A stretch of DNA of 8,412 bases, from assembly GCA_031259935.1 (NCBI GenBank), contig JAIRKV010000005.1:1-8412 (forward strand). The letters run 5' to 3'. Made by a program: the position numbers and the translations under genes. The DNA is from Prevotellaceae bacterium. GTDB lineage: Bacteria > Bacteroidota > Bacteroidia > Bacteroidales > UBA932. Shown here piece after piece: positions 1-6,955 of the stretch; within the stretch, counting starts at the first letter, position 1, and the number at the start of each line of letters is the position of its first letter. Under the pieces are notes generated by a model. That model ran no database searches. It was given only the letters and a program-made list of their open reading frames with translations, and was not told where the DNA came from.

Positions 1-18
1 AAAAACAAATAACGGAAC

Positions 19-900
19 ATGGCAAAAATAAGTTTTAAGAAAGAAGATTTGGCGTCGTACATTTTAATAATTGCAGGCTCGTTTATAATGGCTGTGGGAT
101 TTGTGGTATTTGTTTCGCCGCTGAAACTTGCGCCGGGAGGCGTTTATGGCATAGCAATAATTTTGCATCATCATTTTAATTTTCCTATCGGGCTGTCGGG
201 CATTTGCCTTGATTTGCCTCTGCTGCTGGCGGGAACTCTGGTTTTGGGACCCAAATTCGGAACGAAAACATTGATTGGAATAATTTCGCTGTCGGCTTCG
301 ATTTCGATAATGGAATATCTTTACGGATACGAGCCGCTGATTGCCGACAGTTCCACGTTTTTTGTGCAGGCGGTTTTCGGGGGCGTGATAATAGGAACGG
401 GGCTCGGAATAATTTTCAAAACCAAAGCCACTTCGGGCGGTTCCGATATTATTGCAACGATATTGAAACGGTATACGCACCTGTCGATAGGGTCGGCGCT
501 TATGATAGTTGATTCGGTAATTGTGCTTGTTGCTCTGATTGTGTTCAGCGACTGGACAATTCCGCTTTATTCGTGGACGGTGATTTACGTGAGCAGCACC
601 ATTGCCGACAAAATTGTGAAGGGATTCAATCCTACTCAGACGGTGCTTATAATTTCGGACAGATATGAGGAAATTTCGCAAAAAATTATGGACGAAATGG
701 AACGCGGGGCAACGCTTATCAGCGCTCACGGCGCTTTTTCGGGCAGCGAAAAAAAGATAATTTTCACCAATATAAGCATTCGTGAAGTTGCAACGGTGCG
801 TCGATACATTCGGCAGATAGATCCTGAGGCTTTTGTTACCGTGATTGATGCAAACGAAGTCATAGGCGATGGGTTTAAAAGTATCCACGAAAAATATTAA
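19..900 (+). CDS. YitT family membrane protein (DUF161 repeats plus C-terminal DUF2179)
   Basis: A 293-residue inner-membrane protein of the YitT family, whose transport role is not well established. The N-terminal two thirds is hydrophobic, with about six membrane segments (roughly residues 13-33, 43-52, 57-77, 83-101, 115-134 and 157-197). Two glycine-rich family signatures are visible, LAPGGVYGIA at 38-47 and KATSGGSDIIA at 135-145, consistent with two DUF161-type repeats. Residues about 225-287 form a soluble DUF2179 domain: a GATLISAHGAFSG segment, KKIIFTNI, and a terminal EVIGDGFK. The length is normal for the family. The ATG at 19 gives a positively charged lead-in before the first membrane segment, and no other start is close. 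The gene ends convergent to the DUF4294 gene with only 23 bases between them, and no clear hairpin terminator is visible there. Its promoter lies largely outside the window. Confidence 0.93.
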   Translation: MAKISFKKEDLASYILIIAGSFIMAVGFVVFVSPLKLAPGGVYGIAIILHHHFNFPIGLSGICLDLPLLLAGTLVLGPKFGTKTLIGIISLSASISIMEYLYGYEPLIADSSTFFVQAVFGGVIIGTGLGIIFKTKATSGGSDIIATILKRYTHLSIGSALMIVDSVIVLVALIVFSDWTIPLYSWTVIYVSSTIADKIVKGFNPTQTVLIISDRYEEISQKIMDEMERGATLISAHGAFSGSEKKIIFTNISIREVATVRRYIRQIDPEAFVTVIDANEVIGDGFKSIHEKY

Positions 901-923
901 TATGGTTTTGAAAGGGAAGCGGG

Positions 924-1616
924 TTATCGGGCTGTTTTCGACTGTTTCTTTTTTCTGTTTTTTTGCAGCATCTTTGTGTGTTCTTCCATTCCCATTCCGA
1001 AAACCTGCGTGTAGAGTTCATTATAGTCGCCGTATTCGTATATGTTTACAAGTTTTTCGAGAATGGCATCGTCGCCGTTTTTATCGTATCTGTATTTAAG
1101 GCTTGCTCCGAAAATACCTGCAACGCTCTGCCAGAAAAATGCCGACAGTCCGCCTTTCATTTCTTTTACAATTTGATAAACGGTGGTTTCGGTTTGGCGA
1201 TTTATAAGTTTTATCAGCATTTTTCCCTGCGACAGGGTCAGTTTTTTCAGCGCCGATTTATACCTGTCTGTCATTTCTTTTTCTACTTCCTTGATATATT
1301 CTTTACGCTGCCGTTTGCCGGTGATTTTGGCAAAACGGGCGTCCATTTCGGCAAGTTTGCTTTTTGCTGCTTGCGCATAGGGATAAACTCGCGGAAGATT
1401 GTAAACCATTCGGGAATAGTTTTTCCATTCGCGTCTGTTTTTGAATTTCGGCATCGCAACAATCTTCAATTCATCTATCGACATAAGATAAAGCGTATCG
1501 CCGTTTTCAACAACATACTGCTGAAAATACGGCTGCTGCGTTTCTGTCTGCGCCTGTGCGCCGGCGCAGAAGATGAATGTAAGCAGAATTGCGGATATGC
1601 TCAAAACTTTTGTCAT
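924..1616 (-). CDS. DUF4294 family secreted protein
   Basis: A 230-residue protein of unknown function in a Bacteroidota-specific family. Residues 1-22 form a signal peptide (hydrophobic core, then AGAQAQ), so export to the periplasm is expected. The DUF4294 region covers about 45-195. It shows the conserved RVYPYAQAA segment (76-84), the basic KRQRKEYIKEVEKEM stretch, LTLSQGKMLIKLINRQT (126-142), GGLSAFFWQSVAGIFG (155-170) and the KYRYDKNGDD acidic patch. The C-terminus is highly basic (KNRKKKQSK), which could suit nucleic-acid or envelope binding, but that is a guess. Its ATG overlaps the stop of the upstream DUF3810 gene in an ATGA, so translation of the two is probably coupled and they likely share a promoter. 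No enzymatic residues can be assigned. Confidence 0.9.
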   Translation of the reverse strand: MTKVLSISAILLTFIFCAGAQAQTETQQPYFQQYVVENGDTLYLMSIDELKIVAMPKFKNRREWKNYSRMVYNLPRVYPYAQAAKSKLAEMDARFAKITGKRQRKEYIKEVEKEMTDRYKSALKKLTLSQGKMLIKLINRQTETTVYQIVKEMKGGLSAFFWQSVAGIFGASLKYRYDKNGDDAILEKLVNIYEYGDYNELYTQVFGMGMEEHTKMLQKNRKKKQSKTAR

Positions 1617-2656
1617 TTCACAAGTGTATTGTACGAAGAAATTAATAAATTTACTACTTCCGAGTAATTTTTTATTCCCGAATTTATGCGGTTTGTTTTA
1701 AGATATGTATCATAAACTGCCCTCTGTGCGTTCGACAGTGTTTGATTTCGTGCTTCTGTCCAGTGTTTCGACATGGTTTTAATATCTTCGATAATTTTAC
1801 TGTCGACTGTTGCGAGCAGATTTTTGTAATCATCGGGAAATATTGCAGCATAATTGTTGAGTACGTAAATTATTGTCGAAATGTATGCGCTGTAGCGCAG
1901 TTGAGCATCATCGCCCGTGGCGCATGTGATAAATGCATACAGATTACATTCGGCTTCGCTTGCAACTCCGAATTGATGCGCTTTTTCGTGAGCCAGAGTA
2001 AACGGATATTCAAAATCGAGCACAAAACCGTTGACATGAATTTCGTTGAAAAATGGACCGAAATATCCCGACACGCCTGTTTTCGTGTGTAATGATTCAT
2101 ATAACATTCGCTTTGATTTTCGCTTCCCGTTAGGATATTTGATTTTCAAAACATCTTTCAGTTTTTCGTATTGCAGTTCTATTTTTCTGTTTATATCATC
2201 TTTGTCGATACTTTTCAAATCGATGTATGCAGAGTTTGCATCATCAATAAATTTTTTTGCAAACGCACTGAAATTTTCGGCATTATATTCGGATTTTCGA
2301 ATGTTGCAGCGTTCATAAAAATCTTTGCGAAAATAAGCAAATCCCCACGCAAAGTAAAACCATGCAACAAGAAGCAAAACCGAGCGGGCGATGATATACA
2401 GTCCTTTCGACCATTTTACTTTTCGTAAAATCATTAAAACAATCAACACTAATAACGCAAGCGGCGCTGCGACCGTAAAAACATCAAACAGCGAAAACGG
2501 AAACAGCGATGAAACAAATGAAAAAACCGCAGCAATCAGCGGATATATATTTTCGACATACCATTCGGCAATGCCCGGCATTTTGCTTGCTGCAAATATC
2601 GTAACGAACAGTAATATTGCTGCCGTCAATAATTTTATCGGTTTGGATAATCTCAT
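1613..2656 (-). CDS. DUF3810 family membrane protein with HExxH zinc-peptidase motif
   Basis: A 347-residue membrane protein from the chosen start. Residues about 7-24, 40-77 and 89-109 are hydrophobic and give three or four membrane segments, followed by a soluble domain. The soluble domain carries HEKAH at 223-227, preceded by FTLA. A glutamate at about 236, inside ASEAECNLYAF, matches the third zinc ligand expected in DUF3810. I infer a gluzincin-like membrane metallopeptidase; the substrate is unknown. The frame is open upstream to an ATG at 2719, but I prefer the ATG at 2656. A consensus TAnnTTTG -7 element with a TTTTG -33 element lies between the two, so a transcript from it could not include the upstream start. 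MRLSKPIKLL followed by a hydrophobic run is also a natural membrane-protein N-terminus. The stop overlaps the start of the DUF4294 gene (ATGA). Confidence 0.88.
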   Translation of the reverse strand: MRLSKPIKLLTAAILLFVTIFAASKMPGIAEWYVENIYPLIAAVFSFVSSLFPFSLFDVFTVAAPLALLVLIVLMILRKVKWSKGLYIIARSVLLLVAWFYFAWGFAYFRKDFYERCNIRKSEYNAENFSAFAKKFIDDANSAYIDLKSIDKDDINRKIELQYEKLKDVLKIKYPNGKRKSKRMLYESLHTKTGVSGYFGPFFNEIHVNGFVLDFEYPFTLAHEKAHQFGVASEAECNLYAFITCATGDDAQLRYSAYISTIIYVLNNYAAIFPDDYKNLLATVDSKIIEDIKTMSKHWTEARNQTLSNAQRAVYDTYLKTNRINSGIKNYSEVVNLLISSYNTLVK

Positions 2657-2673
2657 CTCTTTTTTGTACGGCA

Positions 2674-2704
2674 CAAAATTAATTTTTTTCTGCGAAAAAC
2701 AAAA
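2674..2704 (-). promoter_or_regulatory. Bacteroidota-type promoter of the DUF3810-DUF4294 pair
   Basis: Read on the minus strand, TTTTG (2704-2700) is followed after 18 bases by TAATTTTG (2681-2674), a match to the Bacteroidota -33/-7 consensus TTTG...TAnnTTTG. The expected transcription start is near 2667, about ten bases before the ATG at 2656. This placement decides the start of the DUF3810 gene. Confidence 0.6.
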
Positions 2705-2724
2705 ATCTGTTTTTGTCATTAACG

Positions 2725-2759
2725 TTTTATTATTGATTGTTTACGGTTTAATAATAAAA
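2725..2759. repeat. AT-only 10-bp perfect inverted repeat in the divergent intergenic region
   Basis: TTTTATTATT at 2725-2734 is the exact reverse complement of 2750-2759, with a 15-base loop. It extends by a G-T and an A-T pair. It lies between the divergent DUF3810 and TPR promoters. It could be a weak operator or simply chance in AT-rich DNA, as a stem made only of A-T pairs is a poor terminator. Confidence 0.3.
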
Positions 2760-2865
2760 ATTTCAGAATTGCTGTTCCGTTTTTTCGCGGTAATTCAAAC
2801 TTTTTTCCATATAATTTTCGACAAACAGGTTGCTGTGCAATAATATTTTGCCAAATTTTGTTAAG

Positions 2866-2900
2866 TTTTGCGGTTATTTCGGAAATACAGACTATATTTG
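2866..2900 (+). promoter_or_regulatory. Promoter of the TPR-rpe unit
   Basis: TATATTTG at 2893-2900 matches the Bacteroidota -7 element TAnnTTTG. TTTTG at 2866-2870 is a plausible -33 element with a 22-base spacer. The transcription start would be near 2906, leaving a leader of about 20 bases before the GTG at 2928. Confidence 0.55.
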
Positions 2901-2927
2901 TGCGTAACTTAATTAAAATTTACAAAA

Positions 2928-4931
2928 GTGAAAATTAAAAGAATATCATTCGCAGTTATAACTTTTCTTTTGATTATCGGCAATTTGCACGGGCAATACG
3001 ACAAAGAACAGTTTTTTTTTCGCGGTCGGCAACAGCTGATTGACAATAAATATACGCAGGCTATTGAAACATTCAACACGCTTATCAAAGCCGATACTTC
3101 ACTGTACGAAGCATTGTTTTTTCGTGGAATAGCAAAGTATAATCTCGGCGATTTTTACGGCGCACAAACTGATTTTTCAAAAGCAATAGAATTGAATCCC
3201 GTATTTACTCAATCCTATCATTATCGCGCAATATCGTACGGACAGGCCGGGCAATACGACAAAGCCCTGCTCGATTTGGATCAGGCAATTCAGTTGCGTC
3301 CTAATTTTTCGGGACTGTATTATTCGCGCGGCATTATATTTTTTTTACAGCAGCAGTTTCAGAAAGCAATTGAAGATTTTAATAACTATATTCGCTACGA
3401 GCCTAAGGAACATTATACTTACATAAATCGCGGAACCTGTTATTTGTTGCAGAAAGATACTGTGCGGGCGCTTGAAGATTACAATCAGGCAATATTGCTG
3501 AATCCTTTCGATTCGGATGTTTATTCGCGTCGAGCGCGAGTACATGCGATGAAAAAAGAAAATGAAAAAGCCCTCGCCGATTTCAACAAATCATTGCAGC
3601 TGGATTCTACAAATACTTTGAGTTATTTCAATCGGGCGCTTTTGTATTACGAAAACAAACAAATAACGGAAGCGCTTAAAGATTTGGACAAAGTGCTGGA
3701 AATCGACCCCGACAATTCGCTCACATATTACAATCGGGCTTTGATACATTCCGAAACAGGCAACATGGATAATGCTCTGGCTGATTATAACAAAGTAGTT
3801 TTATTTAATCCCGGCAACGTGCTTGTTTATTACAACAGAGCCTTTGTGCTTTCCGAATTGAACCGCAAGCACGAAGCAATTGAAGATTTGGACAGGGCGA
3901 TTGAACTTTATCCCGATTTTGCAAATGCATATATAAACCGTTCGTATTTGAAAACCCAAACCGGACAACTGTCGGGCGCAAAAAAAGATTACGAAACGGC
4001 TCAACAGAAAATCAGCGAATTTCGCATAAAATATGCCGACAGTACTTATATTGACGACTTTGCCGACACAAGCAAACAGTATAACAGACTGCTTGCTCTC
4101 GATGCTGATTTTTCAAAGAAGAATTTCGACCAGAATCTGCTTACAAATCGAAGAGTTGATATAACGATAAAACCGCTATTTAAATTTGCAGTCGGCGTGC
4201 CGGCAAGCAAATTACCGCTGAATAAACAATATTTTTATCCCAAACTTGATGAATTTATCAAACAGACAGGCGAACTGCTGGCAATAAACATAAGCAATGA
4301 AGAAAGCAATCTGAAAACGGACGAACTTATCAAACTTGATTCAACGGTAACCGCACATATTTCGCGGTCGAACAAAGAAAACTCAATACTTTATTTTGAT
4401 AAAGCCATACTGCAAGGACATTTGCAGCAATATACAAGCGCAATGAACTATTATACGCAAGCCATTGAGTTCGACCATCTGAACCCGTTTCTGTATTTTA
4501 ACCGCAGCGCAATAAACAGCGAAATGACCGATTTCGTTTCATCAATCGACAACAGTATTCAAACAATAGTTCTCGATAACAGCGGAACAGGCAGAGCAAA
4601 AACTAAACAGGAAATAAAAATACTCAATTACAGCGATGCAATAAACGACCTTAACAAAGTATTGAAACTTATGCCCGATTTTGCTTATGCCTATTACAAC
4701 AGAGGCAACTTGAACTGCCTGTCGCAACAAATGCCCGAAGCAATAAACGATTATACCAAAGCAATAGAACTGTATCAGTATCTTGCCGAAGCATATTTTA
4801 ACCGCGGACTTGTTTTGATTTATCTTAAAGATACCGAAAAAGGCTGCATGGACATAAGCAAATCAGGCGAACTTGGAATTGAAGATGCCTATGCAATAAT
4901 CCGCAAATTTTGTAAACACGATAACAACTGA
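2928..4931 (+). CDS. Secreted multi-TPR repeat protein with internal non-TPR segment
   Basis: A 667-residue tetratricopeptide-repeat protein, probably a periplasmic or envelope scaffold; its partner is unknown. Residues 1-22 form a signal peptide (basic start, hydrophobic core, ending LHGQ) with no lipobox cysteine. About ten consecutive 34-residue TPR units cover roughly 24-365, with the recurring pattern Y-x-NRA-x(7)-A-x-x-DxxKAIxLxP (for example DFSKAIELNP, DLDKVLEIDP, DLDRAIELYP). A stretch of about 120 residues (365-485) does not fit the TPR pattern and contains PLFKFAVGVPASKLPLNK. Four or so further TPR units follow to the end (YYTQAIEFD, DLNKVLKLMPDF, DYTKAIELY). The start is a GTG placed 28 bases after a good -7 element; no in-frame ATG precedes the signal peptide. 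The rpe gene begins six bases after the TGA stop, so the two are almost certainly co-transcribed. Confidence 0.9.
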   Translation: MKIKRISFAVITFLLIIGNLHGQYDKEQFFFRGRQQLIDNKYTQAIETFNTLIKADTSLYEALFFRGIAKYNLGDFYGAQTDFSKAIELNPVFTQSYHYRAISYGQAGQYDKALLDLDQAIQLRPNFSGLYYSRGIIFFLQQQFQKAIEDFNNYIRYEPKEHYTYINRGTCYLLQKDTVRALEDYNQAILLNPFDSDVYSRRARVHAMKKENEKALADFNKSLQLDSTNTLSYFNRALLYYENKQITEALKDLDKVLEIDPDNSLTYYNRALIHSETGNMDNALADYNKVVLFNPGNVLVYYNRAFVLSELNRKHEAIEDLDRAIELYPDFANAYINRSYLKTQTGQLSGAKKDYETAQQKISEFRIKYADSTYIDDFADTSKQYNRLLALDADFSKKNFDQNLLTNRRVDITIKPLFKFAVGVPASKLPLNKQYFYPKLDEFIKQTGELLAINISNEESNLKTDELIKLDSTVTAHISRSNKENSILYFDKAILQGHLQQYTSAMNYYTQAIEFDHLNPFLYFNRSAINSEMTDFVSSIDNSIQTIVLDNSGTGRAKTKQEIKILNYSDAINDLNKVLKLMPDFAYAYYNRGNLNCLSQQMPEAINDYTKAIELYQYLAEAYFNRGLVLIYLKDTEKGCMDISKSGELGIEDAYAIIRKFCKHDNN

Positions 4932-4937
4932 TAAAAA

Positions 4938-5588
4938 ATGAAACATATAATATCGCCTTCGATACTGGCTGCCGACTTTGCAAATCTCGGCGCCGAAATA
5001 GAAAAAATCAATAACAGCCAAGCCGAATGGATTCATTTGGATATAATGGACGGAGTGTTTGTTCCTAATATTTCATTCGGATTTCCTGTAATCAAATACG
5101 TAAAAAAATACGCCCGAAAAATTCTTGATGCACACTTAATGATTGTAAATCCCGATAATTATATCGAGCAGTTTGGCGCAGCCGGAATAGAATATCTCAC
5201 CGTTCATTACGAAACATGCGTTCATCTGCATCGAACTTTGCAAAAAATTCGCTCATGCGGAATGAAAGCCGGCGTTGCAATAAATCCGCACACTCCCGTA
5301 AATCTGCTTTCGGAAATTATATCCGAAGTCGATTTGATTTTGATAATGTCGGTAAATCCCGGATTCAGCGGACAAAAATTTATACCCAACACATACGGCA
5401 AAGTAGCGCAGACAAAAGAACTTTTACAGCAAAAAAATGCAAATGCAATAATTCAAGTTGACGGCGGAATAGATTTAAGCAATGCCGCCGGACTTTACGA
5501 AGCAGGCGCAAACGCTCTGGTTGCAGGCAATACAATATTTATGTCAAATGACCCGATAAATACAATCTATCAACTGAAATGCGAATGA
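4938..5588 (+). CDS. rpe: Ribulose-phosphate 3-epimerase
   Basis: A cytoplasmic TIM-barrel enzyme that interconverts D-ribulose 5-phosphate and D-xylulose 5-phosphate in the pentose phosphate pathway. The 216-residue length is typical. Visible family features are SPSILAADFANLG at 6-18, HLDIMDG at 33-39 with metal and catalytic residues His33 and Asp35, DAHLMI with His66, and VHYE at 89-92. The phosphate-binding stretch MSVNPGFSGQKF is at 137-148, VDGGID with catalytic Asp175 at 174-179, and the second phosphate loop GANALVAGN near the end. All expected active-site residues are present, so it should be active. It sits six bases downstream of the TPR gene with no promoter of its own visible, and its expression is probably driven from upstream of that gene. 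It ends convergent to the XRE regulator gene, with about 31 bases between the stops. Confidence 0.97.
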   Translation: MKHIISPSILAADFANLGAEIEKINNSQAEWIHLDIMDGVFVPNISFGFPVIKYVKKYARKILDAHLMIVNPDNYIEQFGAAGIEYLTVHYETCVHLHRTLQKIRSCGMKAGVAINPHTPVNLLSEIISEVDLILIMSVNPGFSGQKFIPNTYGKVAQTKELLQQKNANAIIQVDGGIDLSNAAGLYEAGANALVAGNTIFMSNDPINTIYQLKCE

Positions 5589-5619
5589 TTTACTGTCGCA
5601 ATTTTGATATTATTGAACA

Positions 5620-5979
5620 CTATTTTCTTTCCAGCATCTCTTTCAGCAGCGCAATCTGTTCGTCCTTGGCTGCGAGAAGTTTTTTCAGTTCTTCTAAAAG
5701 AAATTCGGGGTAATTGTTGTTTATGGTAAAATTCTCGCAACTGATTTGTCCCTTGTTTTCTTTTACATTATTATTAACTGTGCGGTCTTCCAGAAAATAT
5801 TCAAGGTTTTTGTCAAAAATACGGCTTATTTTATCCATTAGCAAAAAATCAATTTTTTGAGATGCGCCGATTTCTATATTGTGAAGTGTGGTTTGAGAAA
5901 TGCCCAATTTTAAAGCCAATTCATTTTGTGACAGCATTTTTGCCTCTCTCAATTTTCGTATTTTAGTACCAATATCCAT
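5620..5979 (-). CDS. XRE-family HTH regulator with C-terminal coiled coil
   Basis: A 119-residue DNA-binding protein. Residues 7-62 form a Cro/C1-type helix-turn-helix domain: IRKLREAKMLSQNELALKLG, then ISQTTLHNIEIG as the recognition-helix region, then LLMDKISRIFDKNLEYFL. A polar linker rich in Asn (67-90, including CENFTINNN) leads to a leucine/lysine-rich helix at about 92-118 (LLEELKKLLAAKDEQIALLKEML), which looks like a short dimerising coiled coil. This two-part form is common among small Bacteroidota XRE proteins, often next to accessory or mobile genes. It has no peptidase or ligand domain. It is divergent from the GG-leader peptide gene 194 bases away, so it may control that gene and itself; this is inferred from position only. 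Confidence 0.92.
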   Translation of the reverse strand: MDIGTKIRKLREAKMLSQNELALKLGISQTTLHNIEIGASQKIDFLLMDKISRIFDKNLEYFLEDRTVNNNVKENKGQISCENFTINNNYPEFLLEELKKLLAAKDEQIALLKEMLERK

Positions 5980-5998
5980 ATTGAAATAATTTTTTCTG

Positions 5999-6006
5999 CA
6001 AAGTTA
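5999..6006 (-). promoter_or_regulatory. -7 promoter element of the XRE regulator
   Basis: On the minus strand this reads TAACTTTG, matching TAnnTTTG, about 20 bases before the ATG at 5979. No TTG is found at the usual -33 distance, so promoter strength may be low or activator dependent. Confidence 0.45.
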
Positions 6007-6083
6007 AATTTTATTTTGTATATTTTATTTGTTTTTGAATTAAAATTATTCATATTCTAATAACTGCGTAATCAATAACGACT

Positions 6084-6091
6084 TATCTTTG
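6084..6091 (+). promoter_or_regulatory. Candidate distal -7 element for the GG-leader peptide
   Basis: TATCTTTG, followed by GCCGC, is a good TAnnTTTG match on the plus strand and would give a leader of about 75 bases. No -33 TTG is seen at the right distance. It competes with the element at 6162 as the promoter of the peptide gene. Confidence 0.4.
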
Positions 6092-6161
6092 CCGCTGTAA
6101 TTTTTCTCGGTGCACAACGAAAAGAATTGCAAAAAATAATTTTTAATGTCTAATTTTTTAA

Positions 6162-6169
6162 TACTTTTG
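6162..6169 (+). promoter_or_regulatory. Candidate proximal -7 element for the GG-leader peptide
   Basis: TACTTTTG matches TAnnTTTG and ends only four bases before the ATG at 6174. If used, the transcript would be leaderless or nearly so. No -33 element is evident. Confidence 0.35.
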
Positions 6170-6173
6170 TAAT

Positions 6174-6389
6174 ATGAAAAGAATTTCAGAATTTACGGCT
6201 GACCGTATGGATATGAAACAGATGGCAGCAATTAGCGGTGGAGCATTTTCAGCAACAAGTGGAAGCAGTACATTTTATATGGGTGGGTGTACAATTACGG
6301 AATCGTGGTTGGATGATTATTATATGCATCCAACTCAAGGCAGAACATTGTACAAACATAGTTACAGTTCCCGGATGGTTTGTCAGTAA
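6174..6389 (+). CDS. Small peptide with Gly-Gly leader, possible RiPP or bacteriocin-like precursor
   Basis: A 71-residue peptide. Residues 1-23 look like a double-glycine leader: basic start, FTADRMDMKQMAAISGG, with the Met/Ile spacing before GG22-23 seen in leaders processed by C39 peptidase-containing ABC transporters and in Bacteroidota GG-type natural-product precursors. Cleavage after GG would release a 48-residue core. It begins with small, Ser/Thr-rich residues (AFSATSGSSTF), has a second GG before Cys39, is aromatic in its second half (WLDDYY, several Tyr and His) and ends Cys-Gln. The two cysteines (39 and 70) could form one disulfide or take part in ring formation. No maturase, transporter or immunity gene is recognisable nearby, so the product class is unproven. 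It is divergent from an XRE regulator and upstream of a DUF6624 protein. A short hypothetical protein with a chance GG cannot be excluded. Confidence 0.6.
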   Translation: MKRISEFTADRMDMKQMAAISGGAFSATSGSSTFYMGGCTITESWLDDYYMHPTQGRTLYKHSYSSRMVCQ

Positions 6390-6496
6390 ATGCAATATGC
6401 AACAGTGATTTTTCAATTACAAGTGCAGAAAATATCAATTTGTACTCTGTTTGTTGAGATGGCTTTGCTTGCATAATGTTAAACAACAACAAAGTA

Positions 6497-6529
6497 ACCA
6501 TATCAGGTGTGATTTATACCTGATATGGT
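6497..6529. terminator. Perfect 12-bp inverted repeat: terminator of the peptide gene and/or operator
   Basis: ACCATATCAGGT (6497-6508) is exactly complementary to 6518-6529 around a nine-base loop and is followed by five T residues (6531-6535). On the plus strand this is a reasonable intrinsic terminator about 107 bases after the peptide stop. Its last base also starts the TATTTTTG -7 element of the next gene, so it occupies the -33 to -7 interval and could be an operator instead. Confidence 0.6.
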
Positions 6530-6536
6530 ATTTTTG
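6529..6536 (+). promoter_or_regulatory. -7 element of the DUF6624 protein gene
   Basis: TATTTTTG matches TAnnTTTG about 25 bases before the ATG at 6561. There is no TTG at the -33 position; that position is inside the 12-bp inverted repeat. This element supports the ATG at 6561 over the in-frame ATG at 6525, which lies upstream of it within the repeat. Confidence 0.45.
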
Positions 6537-6544
6537 AAAATTAA

Positions 6545-6955
6545 TTATATTTTAAAAATTATGAAAAAAAGTACTGTTTTTACATTCATTCTGTTTACGT
6601 TTTTTGTTACTTCTCTTATAGGGCAAAGTGAGCATAAAACCCAATACGATTACATTGCAAGCGGTTACTATCAACTTGTGTATGAGGCAGAGATAGCCCA
6701 TTTAGAAGGCAATGACAGTTTGGCTTTTGAAAAATTGCAAGAAGCAGAAAGACGCTGTCCTTTGATAAATCGGTTTACATACAATGAAATTGATTTATAC
6801 TGTCGGCTGTTAATGAAAAACAGACAGTTCGACAAAGCAATTTCATATATGGATACGCTGGCGAATAAATATGGAAAATTTTCTGTAAATGCTTTGGTTG
6901 AAGTTGGAAAAGATGAGAACTTATCAAAAAGCCTGTTAAAAGAAATTCCTGATTT
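6545..6955 (+). repeat. Tandem partial duplication, copy 1
   Basis: This segment (short leader, signal peptide and helical domain of the DUF6624 gene) is repeated in the same orientation at 7564-7976, offset by 1020 bases. There are no gaps in the coding alignment until one extra base near the end of the second copy. Confidence 0.85.

Noticed and set aside
64..888. Long minus-strand open frame opposite the YitT gene
   Set aside because: The translation is rich in Arg, His, Asn and Tyr with no domain, and the plus strand encodes a clear membrane protein with family motifs.
1..900. YitT gene as a recent import because it is visibly richer in G than the rest
   Set aside because: The difference is modest, the gene looks typical for the phylum, and composition was only judged by eye in short samples.
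963..1667. Plus-strand open frame of 234 residues
   Set aside because: Phe/Cys-rich shadow of the DUF4294 gene; no motif, no promoter.
2391..2843. Plus-strand open frame running into the intergenic region
   Set aside because: Mostly opposite the DUF3810 gene; its unique tail is a low-complexity Phe/Ile stretch and no -7 element precedes it.
2990..4000. Possible DNA-level tandem repeats
   Set aside because: The periodicity is of the 34-residue TPR protein pattern; the DNA units are too diverged to be a DNA repeat.
5589..5619. Bidirectional terminator between rpe and the XRE gene
   Set aside because: The short gap has no convincing stem followed by a T-run on either strand.
6390..6496. Second small peptide or remnant downstream of the GG-leader gene
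   Set aside because: ATG codons here open only onto three to five residues, and resemblance to the leader region is too weak to support a decayed copy.
6295..6501. Minus-strand 68-residue frame opposite the GG-leader peptide
   Set aside because: Its start lies inside the inverted repeat, there is no recognisable motif, and the plus-strand peptide has leader features and promoter elements.
6525..6560. Upstream in-frame ATG for the DUF6624 protein
   Set aside because: It lies inside the hairpin and upstream of the -7 element, and adds residues before an otherwise well-formed signal peptide; copy 2 also starts at the position equal to 6561.
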